64,000 nt of DNA, taken from Marinobacter iranensis (lineage in GTDB: Bacteria > Pseudomonadota > Gammaproteobacteria > Pseudomonadales > Oleiphilaceae). Made by a program: the position numbers and the translations under genes. Under the pieces are notes generated by a model. That model worked only from the letters and a program-made list of their open reading frames with translations. It did no database searches and had not been told where the DNA came from. The DNA lies in the NCBI RefSeq assembly GCF_029207565.1, contig NZ_JANCMW010000005.1, positions 186,001 through 250,000 on the forward strand, read 5' to 3'. Positions 1-9,040 of the stretch are shown here, in pieces; the stretch's first letter is position 1, and each line of letters begins with the position of its first letter.

Positions 1-99
1 GCCGCCCTGGTGGACCAGTTCTATGGGGATGTTCAGCAGATGGGCGGGAAACGCTGGGATACGTCTTCGCTGATTCAGAGGCTCAGGAAGAAGGGGTAG
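1..99 (+). CDS. C-terminal fragment of a 3-hydroxyisobutyrate dehydrogenase-family oxidoreductase (partial)
   Basis: The window opens inside a reading frame that encodes 32 residues and stops with TAG at 97-99. The tail reads DQFYGDVQQMGGKRWDTSSL followed by a basic end. The pattern of a Gly-Gly-x-x-W-D-T-S-S-L stretch just before the C-terminus is typical of NAD(P)-dependent beta-hydroxyacid dehydrogenases (MmsB/GarR family), where this helix closes the C-terminal domain. Only the last tenth of the protein is visible, so the substrate cannot be judged. The call rests on the tail motif alone. Confidence 0.5.
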   Translation, partial: AALVDQFYGDVQQMGGKRWDTSSLIQRLRKKG

Positions 100-102
100 C
101 CT

Positions 103-219
103 CCCCCTCTCCCCCGGCCCCTCTCCCGCGAGGGGAGAGGGGAGCTTATGGGTTCGGGGTAAGCAGGTATCTCTGTTTAGCCCCTCTCCCCTCGCGGGAG
201 AGGGGTTGGGGAGAGGGGG
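103..219. repeat. Large palindromic CCCCTCTCCC repeat (nested inverted repeat)
   Basis: Two 25-base arms at 118-142 and 181-205 are exact reverse complements of each other, and each arm is itself nearly palindromic (CCCCTCTCCC...GGGAGAGGGG). Outside them a second pair, 103-114 and 208-219, is also exactly complementary, so the unit can fold into one long hairpin or into two side-by-side hairpins. It sits between the converging ends of the oxidoreductase gene (+) and topA (-). Elements of this CTCTCCCC type recur in many proteobacterial genomes; here it may also act as a bidirectional terminator. Confidence 0.75.
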
Positions 220-239
220 CGCGCGAAGCGCTTGCTCCC

Positions 240-2876
240 CTACTTCTCCTTCGCCTGCCACTTTCCGTTCACATACCACGCAGACCAGCCCGTCGCCTTG
301 CCGTCTTTCTCCGACATAACGTACTGCTCTTTGCTCTTGCGGCTGTAACGGATAACCGTCGGGTTACCCTCGGGATCACGATCTGGCGCATCCATCAGGT
401 AATCGTACTTCGGATCAATTTCCTTGCGATGGGGTTTGATTTCCATCACCAGCGGCGGACGTGTTTCCCGGTTCTTCGGGAACTTGCTCGCAGCCAGGAA
501 CAACCCGGAAGCGCCGTCCCGCAGCACATAGGTATCGTCGACCTTCTGACACTGGAGCTCCGGCATCGGTACCGGGTCCATCTTGGGTGGCGCTGGCTCG
601 CCACTTTTCAGTAGCTTGCGGGTGTTCTTGCATTCCGTGTTGGTGCAGCCGAAGTACTTGCCGAAGCGCCCGGTCTTGAGCTGCATTTCGGAACCGCATT
701 TGTCGCACTCCAGGGTCGGGCCCTCATAACCCTTGATACGGAACGTGCCCTTCTCCACCTCATAGCCAGAGCAGTCGGGATTGTTACCGCACACGTGCAA
801 CTTGCGGCTTTCGTCCACCAGGTAGCTGTCCATGGCTGTTCCACATTTCGGGCAGCGGCGCTTCTTGCGCAGCAGGCGGCTTTCGCCCTCACCTTCCACG
901 TCTTCATCAGCACTGACCACTTCATCGCCTGAAACCAGGTTAATGGTGGTCTTGCAGCGCTCTTTCGGTGGCAATGAATACCCGGAGCAGCCCAGGAACA
1001 CGCCGGTACTGGCTACGCGGATCTGCATCGGGCGGCTACAGCTCGGGCACGGGATGTCGGTCTCGGTCGGGATGTTGGCCCGCATGCTGCCATCTTCACC
1101 GCCCTCGGCTGTTTCCAGTTGCTGCCGGAACCGACCGTAGAAATCGTTCAGTACCTTTTTCCAGTCCACCTCACCACCGGCGATATCATCCAGCTCATCT
1201 TCCATCTTGGCGGTGAAATCAAAATCCATCAGGTTCGGGAAGGATTCGGACAACCGCTCAGTGACGATTTCGCCCATCTTTTCAGCGTAAAAACGGCGGT
1301 TCTGCAGGCGAACGTAGCCGCGATCCTGGATGGTGGAGATGATTGAGGCGTAGGTGGACGGCCGTCCGATGCCCTGCTTCTCCAGTTCCTTGACCAGGCT
1401 GGCCTCGGTGTAACGGGGTGAAGGCTTGGTGAAATGCTGGCTGGGGTCGAGCTTTTTCAACGCCAGGGTTTCACCCACCTGAATATCCGGAAGCGCAATG
1501 TCCTCGTCTTTCTTGGCCGACTGGGGCGCCACCTTGAGGAAACCCTCAAACTTGATAATGCGACCGCGTGTACGCAGCTCATAATCGCCGTTAGCGACAA
1601 CAATTGACGTGCTAAGGAATTCGGCGTCCGCCATCTGGCAGGCAATGAACTGGCGCCAGATCAGGTCATACAGCTTCTCAGCGTCCTTCTCCAGGCCGCT
1701 GATATCAGCTGGCCTGCGACCTACATCCGTTGGGCGAATGGCCTCGTGTGCCTCCTGAGCGCCCTCCTTGCTCCCGTATACCCTGTGCTTCTCTGGCAGG
1801 AACTTGTCACCAAACTGTTTCTTGACGAATTCGCGGCAACTGGCCACAGCATCCTGGCTCAGGTTGGTGGAGTCAGTACGCATGTAGGTGATAAAACCGG
1901 CTTCGTAGAGGCGCTGGGCCAGCATCATGGTCTTCTTGACGCTGAACCCCATCCGGTTACTGGCAGCTTGTTGCAACGTGGAAGTAATAAAAGGTGCCGA
2001 TGGCCGGGACCTTGTGGGTTTGTCTTCCCGCTTGGCAACCTTGAAGGCGCCCTCTTTCAGGCGCTCAACATGCTCAGAGCTCTGTTTTTCATTGACCGGG
2101 CGGTAAGCTTTGTCGTCGTAACGGGTAACTTCGAACCGTACCGGCTGCTCGGCCTGCCTGGAGGCCAGGTCAGCATGCAGTTGCCAGAATTCTTCGGGAA
2201 CGAACTTGCGGATTTCCCGCTCGCGCTCAACGATTAGCCGGACAGCCACCGACTGTACCCTGCCAGCCGACAGGCCGCGCGCGATCTTCGCCCACAACAA
2301 GGGGGACACCATGTAACCAACGACACGGTCCAGGAACCGGCGGGCCTGTTGGGCGTTTACACGGTTATTGTCGAGGTTGCCAGGGTCCTTGAAGGCCTCC
2401 TGGATCGCCCGCTTGGTGATTTCGTTGAACACCACGCGGCGATATTTCTCGGGCTCGCCACCAATGGTTTCCTGAAGGTGCCAGGCAATGGCTTCCCCTT
2501 CACGGTCCAAATCCGTTGCCAGATAGATGTGGTCGGCGGATTTCGCCAAACGTTTAAGTTCGCTGACGACCTTTTCCTTGCCGGGCAGGATCTCGTACCG
2601 GGCGCTCCAGTCCTGATCGGGGTCAACGCCCATGCGAGCAACCAGTTGCTCCCTGGATTTACGCTTCTTGTGAACCGCCTTTTCTTCCGGGCTCATCTTG
2701 CGCGTCAACGCTGCCTGCCTTGCGCGCTCCTTAGGATCTGACGTTGAGCCACTACCACTAACCGGAAGGTCGCGAATATGCCCGACGCTCGACTTCACAA
2801 TGAAGTCGGAGCCCAGGTATTTGTTGATGGTCTTCGCTTTCGCTGGCGACTCGACAATAACGAGACTTTTACCCAT
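240..2876 (-). CDS. topA: DNA topoisomerase I
   Basis: This 878-residue type IA topoisomerase relaxes negative supercoils by cutting one strand and passing the other through. The Toprim domain carries TDLDREGEA (residues 121-129), whose acidic residues bind Mg2+. The catalytic tyrosine is in [10 protein letters not shown] (Y331), which forms the 5'-phosphotyrosine link. The C-terminal third has Cys4 zinc-ribbon repeats starting at CPSC near residue 610, followed by a basic tail. Length and domain order match the Pseudomonas enzyme. The ATG at 2876 gives the classic [17 protein letters not shown] start. It is transcribed alone, from a sigma-70-like promoter at 2979-3007. Confidence 0.97.
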   Translation of the reverse strand: MGKSLVIVESPAKAKTINKYLGSDFIVKSSVGHIRDLPVSGSGSTSDPKERARQAALTRKMSPEEKAVHKKRKSREQLVARMGVDPDQDWSARYEILPGKEKVVSELKRLAKSADHIYLATDLDREGEAIAWHLQETIGGEPEKYRRVVFNEITKRAIQEAFKDPGNLDNNRVNAQQARRFLDRVVGYMVSPLLWAKIARGLSAGRVQSVAVRLIVEREREIRKFVPEEFWQLHADLASRQAEQPVRFEVTRYDDKAYRPVNEKQSSEHVERLKEGAFKVAKREDKPTRSRPSAPFITSTLQQAASNRMGFSVKKTMMLAQRLYEAGFITYMRTDSTNLSQDAVASCREFVKKQFGDKFLPEKHRVYGSKEGAQEAHEAIRPTDVGRRPADISGLEKDAEKLYDLIWRQFIACQMADAEFLSTSIVVANGDYELRTRGRIIKFEGFLKVAPQSAKKDEDIALPDIQVGETLALKKLDPSQHFTKPSPRYTEASLVKELEKQGIGRPSTYASIISTIQDRGYVRLQNRRFYAEKMGEIVTERLSESFPNLMDFDFTAKMEDELDDIAGGEVDWKKVLNDFYGRFRQQLETAEGGEDGSMRANIPTETDIPCPSCSRPMQIRVASTGVFLGCSGYSLPPKERCKTTINLVSGDEVVSADEDVEGEGESRLLRKKRRCPKCGTAMDSYLVDESRKLHVCGNNPDCSGYEVEKGTFRIKGYEGPTLECDKCGSEMQLKTGRFGKYFGCTNTECKNTRKLLKSGEPAPPKMDPVPMPELQCQKVDDTYVLRDGASGLFLAASKFPKNRETRPPLVMEIKPHRKEIDPKYDYLMDAPDRDPEGNPTVIRYSRKSKEQYVMSEKDGKATGWSAWYVNGKWQAKEK

Positions 2877-2978
2877 ATCGGAGATCTGTGTCCTTGGCGA
2901 TAATCGGTTAAAAAATCAGCAAACCGTAAACTCGCTGTAAAATCAGTCGGCTAGAAAACACTCAATAGCCGCCACATT

Positions 2979-3007
2979 GGTATAGGTGCATTGTTTTACA
3001 GGGTCAA
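2979..3007 (-). promoter_or_regulatory. Candidate sigma-70 promoter of topA
   Basis: On the minus strand TTGACC (3007-3002) is separated by 17 bases from TATACC (2984-2979), which places a start about 95 bases before the topA ATG. Spacing is optimal and the -35 matches five of six. Inferred from sequence only. Confidence 0.5.
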
Positions 3008-3067
3008 GAAAAGCAAGACAACCCATTCTTTTATTTCCGTCCGGCTTTTTTATGCGGTCAGACACAG

Positions 3068-3092
3068 GAAAGCCCGGCGTTTGCCGGGCCTC
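3068..3092 (-). terminator. Hairpin terminator after fadA
   Basis: GCCCGGC (3072-3078) and GCCGGGC (3083-3089) form a perfect 7-bp stem with a 4-base loop, 36 bases beyond the fadA stop. Read on the minus strand the stem is followed by only a short T run (TTTCC), so termination may be partial. Confidence 0.6.
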
Positions 3093-3124
3093 CTGAGACA
3101 GCGTTACTGATCCGTTCTAACGAT

Positions 3125-4327
<1,203 letters not shown>

Positions 4328-4333
4328 TCAGGG

Positions 4334-6481
4334 TTAGCCAAAGAACTTTTCGCCAGTCTTGGCCATTTCACGCAGCTTCTCGGTCGGGTGATACAAAGGA
4401 CCAAGATCTGCAAACTTGTCTGCCAGCTCGACGAACTTGTCGACACCCATGTCGTCGATATAACGCAGGGCACCGCCACGGAACGGCGGGAAGCCAATAC
4501 CGTAAACCAGGCCCATATCGGCGTCTGCCGGGTCTTCAACAATGCCGTCTTCCAGGCAGCGAACGGTTTCCAGGCACAGGGGCAGCATCATACGGGCGAT
4601 GATGTCCTCGTCGCTGAAATCGTTCTTACCCTGAACAACCGGTTCAAGCAGCTTGTAGGTTTCTTCGTCGACAACCTTCTTCTGCTTGCCCTTGCGGTCC
4701 AGTTCGTACTTGTAAAAGCCCTTGTCGTTCTTCTGTCCGTAACGGTTGTTCTCGAACATCACGTCAATGGCGGTGGTGCCTTCCTGCTTCATCCGGTCCG
4801 GGAAGCCTTCGGCCATCACTTCGTTGGCGTGCTTGCCGGTATCCATGCCCACAACGTCCAGCAGATAGGCAGGACCCATCGGCCAGCCAAACTTTTCCAT
4901 AACCTTGTCGACGTGCTGGAAGTCAGCGCCGTCACGCACCAGATTTACAAAGCCGCCGAAGTACGGGAACAGTACACGGTTCACCAGGAAGCCGGGGCAG
5001 TCGTTGACTACAATCGGGGTTTTGCCCATGGCCTTGGCGTACGCCACTGTGGTGGCAATAGCCTTGTCACTGGTCTTCTCTCCACGGATAACCTCAACCA
5101 GCGGCATCATGTGCACCGGGTTGAAGAAGTGCATGCCACAGAAGTTTTCCGGGCGCTTCAGGTTGGCCGCCAGCTTGTTGATGGAAATGGTGGAGGTGTT
5201 GGACGTGAGGATGGTGTCTTCACGAACAGACTCTTCCGTTTCGCGCAGCACAGCGTCCTTGACCTTCGCGTTCTCAACAACCGCTTCAACCACCAGGTCG
5301 ACATTCTTGAAGTCGCCATAGTTCAGGGTCGGGGTAATGTTGTTCAGAACGTCCGCCATCTGGTCGGGCTTCATCTTGCCCTTGTCGATGCGCTTGGTCA
5401 GAAGCTTCTTGGCTTCCTTCAGGCCCAGGGCGATACCGTCCTGATTGATGTCCTTCATGATGATCGGCGTGCCCTTGAGGGCTGACTGGAATGCAACGCC
5501 ACCGCCCATGATACCGGCGCCCAGTACGGCGGCCAGTTTCACGTCGTTGGCTTCTTTTTCCCAGGCCTTGGCCTTTTTCTTCAGCTCCTGGTCGTTCAGG
5601 AACAGGCCCACCAGGCACGCTGCCACATTGGTCTTGGCCATCTTGGCGAAGCCTTTGGCCTCCACCTCGATTGCCTTGTCGCGGGTCAGCCCGGCATGCT
5701 TCTGCATCACCTTGATGGCCTCGACCGGTGCCGGGTAGTTTTTGCCAGCCTGACCGGCGACATAAGCCTTGGAGATCTCGAACGCCATCATGCTTTCCAT
5801 GGCGTTCAGCTTGATCTTGCCCTTCTTCTCTTCACGACGGGCCTGGTAGTCAAGTTTGCCGTCGTTACACTGGTTGATAATGCCGATGGCCGCTTCTACC
5901 AGCTTTTCGCCCTCAAGCACTGCATCAACAGCACCGATTTTCAGAGCCTTGTCAGCACGGTTCTCGGTGCCGCCGCAGATCCACTCAACGGCGTAATCAA
6001 CACCGACCAGACGGGACAGGCGAACGGTACCGCCGAAGCCCGGGAAGATACCCAGTTTCACTTCCGGAAGGCCTACCTTCGCTTTTATGTCCATTACCCG
6101 ATAATCGGTGGCCAGGCACATTTCAAAGCCGCCACCCAGAGCCATACCGTTGATAGCAGTAACGGTGGGGAAAGGCAGGTCTTCAATGGCGCTGAATACT
6201 TCGTTGGCCTGCAGGTTGTTGGCAACCAGGTCTTCTTCCGGGCCCGCGAACAGGTCGGTAAATTCCGTAATGTCGGCACCAACAATAAAGCTGTCCTTGG
6301 AGCTGGTGACCACCAGGCCTTTCAGGCCTTTCTGGGCTTCCAGCTTGTCAGTCGCGGCACGGAGTTCTTCAATCGTGAGACGGTTGAACTTGTTCACTGA
6401 CTCGCCCTGCAAGTCAAAGTTCAACTGAGCGATCCCGCCTTCGATCTCTTTAACCGTGATGGCTTTACCTTCGTAAATCAT
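4334..6481 (-). CDS. fadB: Fatty acid oxidation complex alpha subunit (enoyl-CoA hydratase / 3-hydroxyacyl-CoA dehydrogenase)
   Basis: FadB hydrates trans-2-enoyl-CoA and oxidises the resulting L-3-hydroxyacyl-CoA with NAD+. The N-terminal crotonase domain has both catalytic glutamates, in [13 protein letters not shown] (E120) and GLPEVKLG (E140). The dehydrogenase half begins with the GAGIMGGG Rossmann loop near residue 320 and has the [15 protein letters not shown] catalytic-His region. With 715 residues it matches the family. I start it at the ATG at 6481, 8 bases after GGAG, rather than at the TTG one codon earlier. A PsrA-like palindrome and three tandem 13-bp repeats lie upstream. Confidence 0.97.
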   Translation of the reverse strand: MIYEGKAITVKEIEGGIAQLNFDLQGESVNKFNRLTIEELRAATDKLEAQKGLKGLVVTSSKDSFIVGADITEFTDLFAGPEEDLVANNLQANEVFSAIEDLPFPTVTAINGMALGGGFEMCLATDYRVMDIKAKVGLPEVKLGIFPGFGGTVRLSRLVGVDYAVEWICGGTENRADKALKIGAVDAVLEGEKLVEAAIGIINQCNDGKLDYQARREEKKGKIKLNAMESMMAFEISKAYVAGQAGKNYPAPVEAIKVMQKHAGLTRDKAIEVEAKGFAKMAKTNVAACLVGLFLNDQELKKKAKAWEKEANDVKLAAVLGAGIMGGGVAFQSALKGTPIIMKDINQDGIALGLKEAKKLLTKRIDKGKMKPDQMADVLNNITPTLNYGDFKNVDLVVEAVVENAKVKDAVLRETEESVREDTILTSNTSTISINKLAANLKRPENFCGMHFFNPVHMMPLVEVIRGEKTSDKAIATTVAYAKAMGKTPIVVNDCPGFLVNRVLFPYFGGFVNLVRDGADFQHVDKVMEKFGWPMGPAYLLDVVGMDTGKHANEVMAEGFPDRMKQEGTTAIDVMFENNRYGQKNDKGFYKYELDRKGKQKKVVDEETYKLLEPVVQGKNDFSDEDIIARMMLPLCLETVRCLEDGIVEDPADADMGLVYGIGFPPFRGGALRYIDDMGVDKFVELADKFADLGPLYHPTEKLREMAKTGEKFFG

Positions 6482-6561
6482 CAACTGATCTCCAGTCTGT
6501 GTTTGAAACTGCTAAAACAGCCGCACAAGCGCTTCGCCAGGCGACCACTGATGCAGCAATA

Positions 6562-6600
6562 TTTCGGTCACTATTTTCGGTTACTTTTTCCGGTCACTAG
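6562..6600. repeat. Three tandem 13-bp repeats upstream of fadBA
   Basis: Units TTTCGGTCACTAT (6562-6574), TTTCGGTTACTTT (6575-6587) and TTCCGGTCACTAG (6588-6600) run head to tail without gaps and share the core CGGTcACT. They lie 81-119 bases before the fadB start, where the fadBA promoter should be. An iteron-like array of this kind suggests a cooperatively bound regulator, which I cannot name. Confidence 0.6.
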
Positions 6601-6620
6601 CCCGATCAACCGATCCAAAA

Positions 6621-6640
6621 ATTCATACAGTCGTTTGAAT
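6621..6640. promoter_or_regulatory. PsrA-type operator candidate for fadBA
   Basis: ATTCATAC-AGTC-GTTTGAAT is an 8-bp inverted repeat with one mismatch. Read on the minus strand it contains CAAAC-N4-GTATG, one base away from the published PsrA pattern (CAAAC-N4-GTTTG). PsrA is a TetR-family sensor of long-chain fatty acids that represses fadBA in Pseudomonas. Position, 140-159 bases before fadB, fits a control site. Inferred. Confidence 0.45.
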
Positions 6641-6654
6641 CTTGGGGTGACACG

Positions 6655-6786
6655 ATGAAAAAAAACGGCTCGTTTGTCAATTTGTTTCTGGAAGAATCAA
6701 CCCGACCGGCCCCCGAATGGACAGCCGAACGGCATCAGGAGGCGAATGGAATTGTTATTTATCAAGTAGGTAGTAAAGGTTTTTGA
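6655..6786 (+). CDS. Candidate small protein, 43 residues
   Basis: An ATG at 6655, preceded by GGGGTG 5 bases upstream, opens a 43-codon frame ending with TGA at 6784-6786. The predicted product starts MKKNGSFVNLFLEES, is soluble and mixed in charge, and has no motif I recognise. It overlaps the control region of fadBA and would be transcribed towards the exported-protein gene at 6943. Chance occurrence cannot be excluded; conservation in related genomes would decide. Confidence 0.25.
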   Translation: MKKNGSFVNLFLEESTRPAPEWTAERHQEANGIVIYQVGSKGF

Positions 6787-6794
6787 TGCAAAAC

Positions 6795-6812
6795 AGGAGG
6801 TTTATCATGTAA
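6795..6812 (+). promoter_or_regulatory. Strong Shine-Dalgarno followed by a start-stop codon pair
   Basis: AGGAGG (6795-6800) is followed after 6 bases by ATG (6807-6809) and immediately by TAA (6810-6812). This is a consensus ribosome binding site with ideal spacing in front of a one-codon frame. It may be chance, the relic of a lost gene, or a ribosome-holding leader element of the gene at 6943. Confidence 0.3.
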
Positions 6813-6942
6813 ATTTTAAATTTGTTTACATTTGCTCCCGCCACACCCCTTAAAACCGCTTGATTGGTCGGCGCAGTTACTTTACCTTCAGCCTAAGACT
6901 TTAGTCCACAATAATAAAACAGCCTTAACGGAGACCCATCCG

Positions 6943-7758
6943 ATGAAAGACGCTCGCTTGCGGGTACGCTCCCTGGTAACAGCGCTTGCCCTGTTACTGA
7001 TTGCCTCCTTTACCGTCCGCGCCCAGGAAGGCGATGGTTTTCTGTCGGACCTTCACAACTTCCGCGTCAGCAATTACATGGCGCTGGATGCCTATTACCG
7101 TTTCAGTGCAAGCGGCGACACCGAGACCCTCAACGAGATTGTCGCCAGTATCAACGCGGCCAACGAATCCATGAACTCGGTTACGGACAGCACCGAAGGC
7201 GTCTTGTCGGAAGAACAGGTTGAAAGCCTGAACGTGGAGTTCGACAAGTTCAAGGACCTGATGCGCAGCAACATCAACGATGTGCGCAACACTGGCTATC
7301 CCGATCTTCGCCTGGTATCCGACATGGCAAACCAGGCCCTGATGATGAACCAGGTCGCCACGGAAATGTACGCCGTTGCCGAGGAAAGCAGTGAAACCGC
7401 AACCAGCCCGCGGGTTGAAGCCGCGCGTTCGGCTGCTGTCACGATGGCGCAGATGATGGCCAAGTACTCTGCCCGCACCCATTCCTCGGTGGCGCAGACC
7501 TTCCAGGGCTCCTCCAACGACATCCCGCTGGATGAGCAGGCACGCCTGTTCGATACCCTGCTATCCCGGGTTACCGATGGCAATGCCCAGGGCCAGTTAG
7601 AAGCCGCCCTGGATGACCTGACCTCAAAATGGCAATTTATCCGCAGTTCCTACATCAACTATAACGACAACAACGTCGCGTTTGTGATCGACCGTTACTC
7701 CAAAGGCATTCTCAAGAGCCTGGAGACCACTATTGGCCTGCTACGCGAAACCCCGTGA
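6943..7758 (+). CDS. Exported alpha-helical protein of unknown function
   Basis: The 271-residue product begins with a clear signal peptide: basic MKDARLRVRS, a hydrophobic core LVTALALLLIASF and a cleavage site after VRA (residue 27). The mature part is polar, rich in Ala, Ser, Asn and Glu, and predicted largely helical, resembling the four-helix sensor domains of periplasmic receptors but without membrane anchor or output domain. I recognise no catalytic motif. The ATG at 6943 was chosen over upstream in-frame starts because it begins the signal peptide and follows a GGAGA motif. It diverges from fadBA. Function unknown. Confidence 0.8.
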   Translation: MKDARLRVRSLVTALALLLIASFTVRAQEGDGFLSDLHNFRVSNYMALDAYYRFSASGDTETLNEIVASINAANESMNSVTDSTEGVLSEEQVESLNVEFDKFKDLMRSNINDVRNTGYPDLRLVSDMANQALMMNQVATEMYAVAEESSETATSPRVEAARSAAVTMAQMMAKYSARTHSSVAQTFQGSSNDIPLDEQARLFDTLLSRVTDGNAQGQLEAALDDLTSKWQFIRSSYINYNDNNVAFVIDRYSKGILKSLETTIGLLRETP

Positions 7759-7823
7759 CGATCCTTCTGGCCGGAGCATCTCTCGCCCCGGCCATCCCCT
7801 GCCATCGCCTTTTTACGCTGTTT

Positions 7824-7837
7824 TTGATACCTGTCAG
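7824..7837. promoter_or_regulatory. ANR/FNR-type box upstream of uspA
   Basis: TTGAT-ACCT-GTCAG matches the ANR/FNR half-site pattern TTGAT-N4-(A/G)TCAA except at the last base. A -10-like TAGAGT lies at 7859-7864, putting the box centre about 41 bases before the predicted start, the class II activator position. It suggests low-oxygen induction of uspA. Confidence 0.45.
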
Positions 7838-7914
7838 TATTGGTTTACACTTTTCAGGTAGAGTGGTTTCTGAGCGAGTCACGATTCTGACCTCATCCGC
7901 TAAGGAGCGATGCG

Positions 7915-8346
7915 ATGTCAATCTACAAAAAAGTACTGGTGGCAATAGATCTGACTGAAGAAGCCCCACAGGTTCTCAACAAGGCGGTGGAAGTCGGCAA
8001 GGCCCATGGCGCGGAACTGATGCTCGTACACGTTGTCGAGCCAGTTGGCTATGCTTATGGGGGGGATATTCCCATGGACCTCACGGAACTGCAGGACCAA
8101 CTGGATAAGGCCGCCAAGGAGCAGCTGGCCGGGTATGGCGAAAAGTACGGTGTCGCCAAGGAAAACCAGGTGGTTACCGTCGGACGCCCGGAATCCGAGA
8201 TCCATCGCTTGTCAGAGGAGCAGGGAGTGGATCTGGTTATTGTGGGAAGCCACGGTCGCAAGGGGTTCCAGCTGCTTCTGGGGTCAACCGCCAACGGTGT
8301 GTTGCACGGCACCGTATGCGACGTTCTTGCTGTTCGCATCCAATAA
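7915..8346 (+). CDS. Universal stress protein, UspA family
   Basis: A single-domain 143-residue Usp protein, the usual family length. The N-terminal strand YKKVLVAIDLTEEA and the C-terminal glycine-rich loop VGSHGRKGFQLLLGSTANGVL (residues 109-129, the G-x2-G-x9-G-S nucleotide loop) indicate an ATP-binding-type Usp acting in stress or stationary-phase survival in the cytoplasm. The ATG at 7915 follows AAGGAG. An ANR-like box with a matching -10 lies 80-90 bases upstream, consistent with Pseudomonas usp genes that respond to oxygen limitation. No operon partner: the next gene is convergent. Confidence 0.9.
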   Translation: MSIYKKVLVAIDLTEEAPQVLNKAVEVGKAHGAELMLVHVVEPVGYAYGGDIPMDLTELQDQLDKAAKEQLAGYGEKYGVAKENQVVTVGRPESEIHRLSEEQGVDLVIVGSHGRKGFQLLLGSTANGVLHGTVCDVLAVRIQ

Positions 8347-8368
8347 CCAGACGATTCACGGTGGCGCC

Positions 8369-9040
8369 TCAGAGGGCGCCATCGCCCTTCATTTTGGCTT
8401 CCAGCTTGCGCAACTGGCTTTCCAGGGAAAAACTCACGCTGGAGGCCATTGAGAAAAAATTCAATAATGCCTTCAGGTTGCTGTCGCCCTTGCATACCGA
8501 GTGAATCCGTTGCCACAGGGCCTGGTTAACCAACTGCAGCCGCTGGTTCCTTTCAACAAGCCCTGTCAGATCCCAGTCAGGCTCCTGATGATTGCGTTTC
8601 GCCAGGTACTGTTGCAGCAGGTAGTGGGAAACGCTTCTCATAATGAATTCATCATTGCTGGCAAACGGCAGGTGATGAACCGCCATGGGTTTCAACTCGG
8701 AAAGTACCGGGCATCCACTGGTTGCCATTTTCAGGCCCAGAAGTGATCTCAGGGCTTCCTCCAGTGTGGTGGATTTGGAATAGCTACGGCGATCATCCGT
8801 TACCTCCACATCCACCTTCTGGTAGGCATCCTCAGCCTGGAAGGCATTCACCACCGGCAGTATTTCTACAGCGGCGGGGCATCGCGGAGACTCAGCTACC
8901 TTGAGCGGGCAGTTGGAGCACTGGCAGTGCTCCAATTTCGTCCATGCCGGAAGATTGCCCTTTGCCTCGGCCGGCCGGTCCGTTACTTTGAAGACCTCGG
9001 AGCGATGGTCTTCAAACCTGAAGTGATACGTTACGTTCAT
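8369..9040 (-). CDS. Conserved hypothetical protein with an N-terminal Cys4 cluster
   Basis: A 223-residue soluble protein. After an N-terminal MNVTYHFRFEDHRSEVF segment it has a tight cysteine cluster C39-x-C41-x2-C44-x9-C54, suited to binding zinc or an Fe-S centre. The C-terminal half is helical and rich in Leu and Gln. I do not recognise a named family with certainty. I chose the ATG at 9040, not the longer frame to 9070, because its ATGA overlaps the uup stop by 4 bases, a standard translational coupling. It is therefore probably the last gene of the MOSC-uup operon. Confidence 0.7.
   Translation of the reverse strand: MNVTYHFRFEDHRSEVFKVTDRPAEAKGNLPAWTKLEHCQCSNCPLKVAESPRCPAAVEILPVVNAFQAEDAYQKVDVEVTDDRRSYSKSTTLEEALRSLLGLKMATSGCPVLSELKPMAVHHLPFASNDEFIMRSVSHYLLQQYLAKRNHQEPDWDLTGLVERNQRLQLVNQALWQRIHSVCKGDSNLKALLNFFSMASSVSFSLESQLRKLEAKMKGDGAL

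Larger units (their letters stand above)
6482..6942. other. 461-base intergenic region between divergent fadB and an exported-protein gene
   Basis: This is the only stretch over 300 bases without a well-supported gene. It contains three tandem 13-bp repeats (6562-6600), a PsrA-like inverted repeat (6621-6640), a 43-codon candidate small ORF (6655-6786), a strong Shine-Dalgarno followed directly by ATG-TAA (6795-6812), and an AT-rich inverted repeat (6807-6831). It must hold the promoters of fadBA (leftward) and of the gene at 6943 (rightward). Confidence 0.8.

Noticed and set aside
6790..6804. Second PsrA-like motif AAAC-N5-GTTT
   Set aside because: Spacing is outside the N2-N4 range and the outer bases do not match; it overlaps the AGGAGG by chance.
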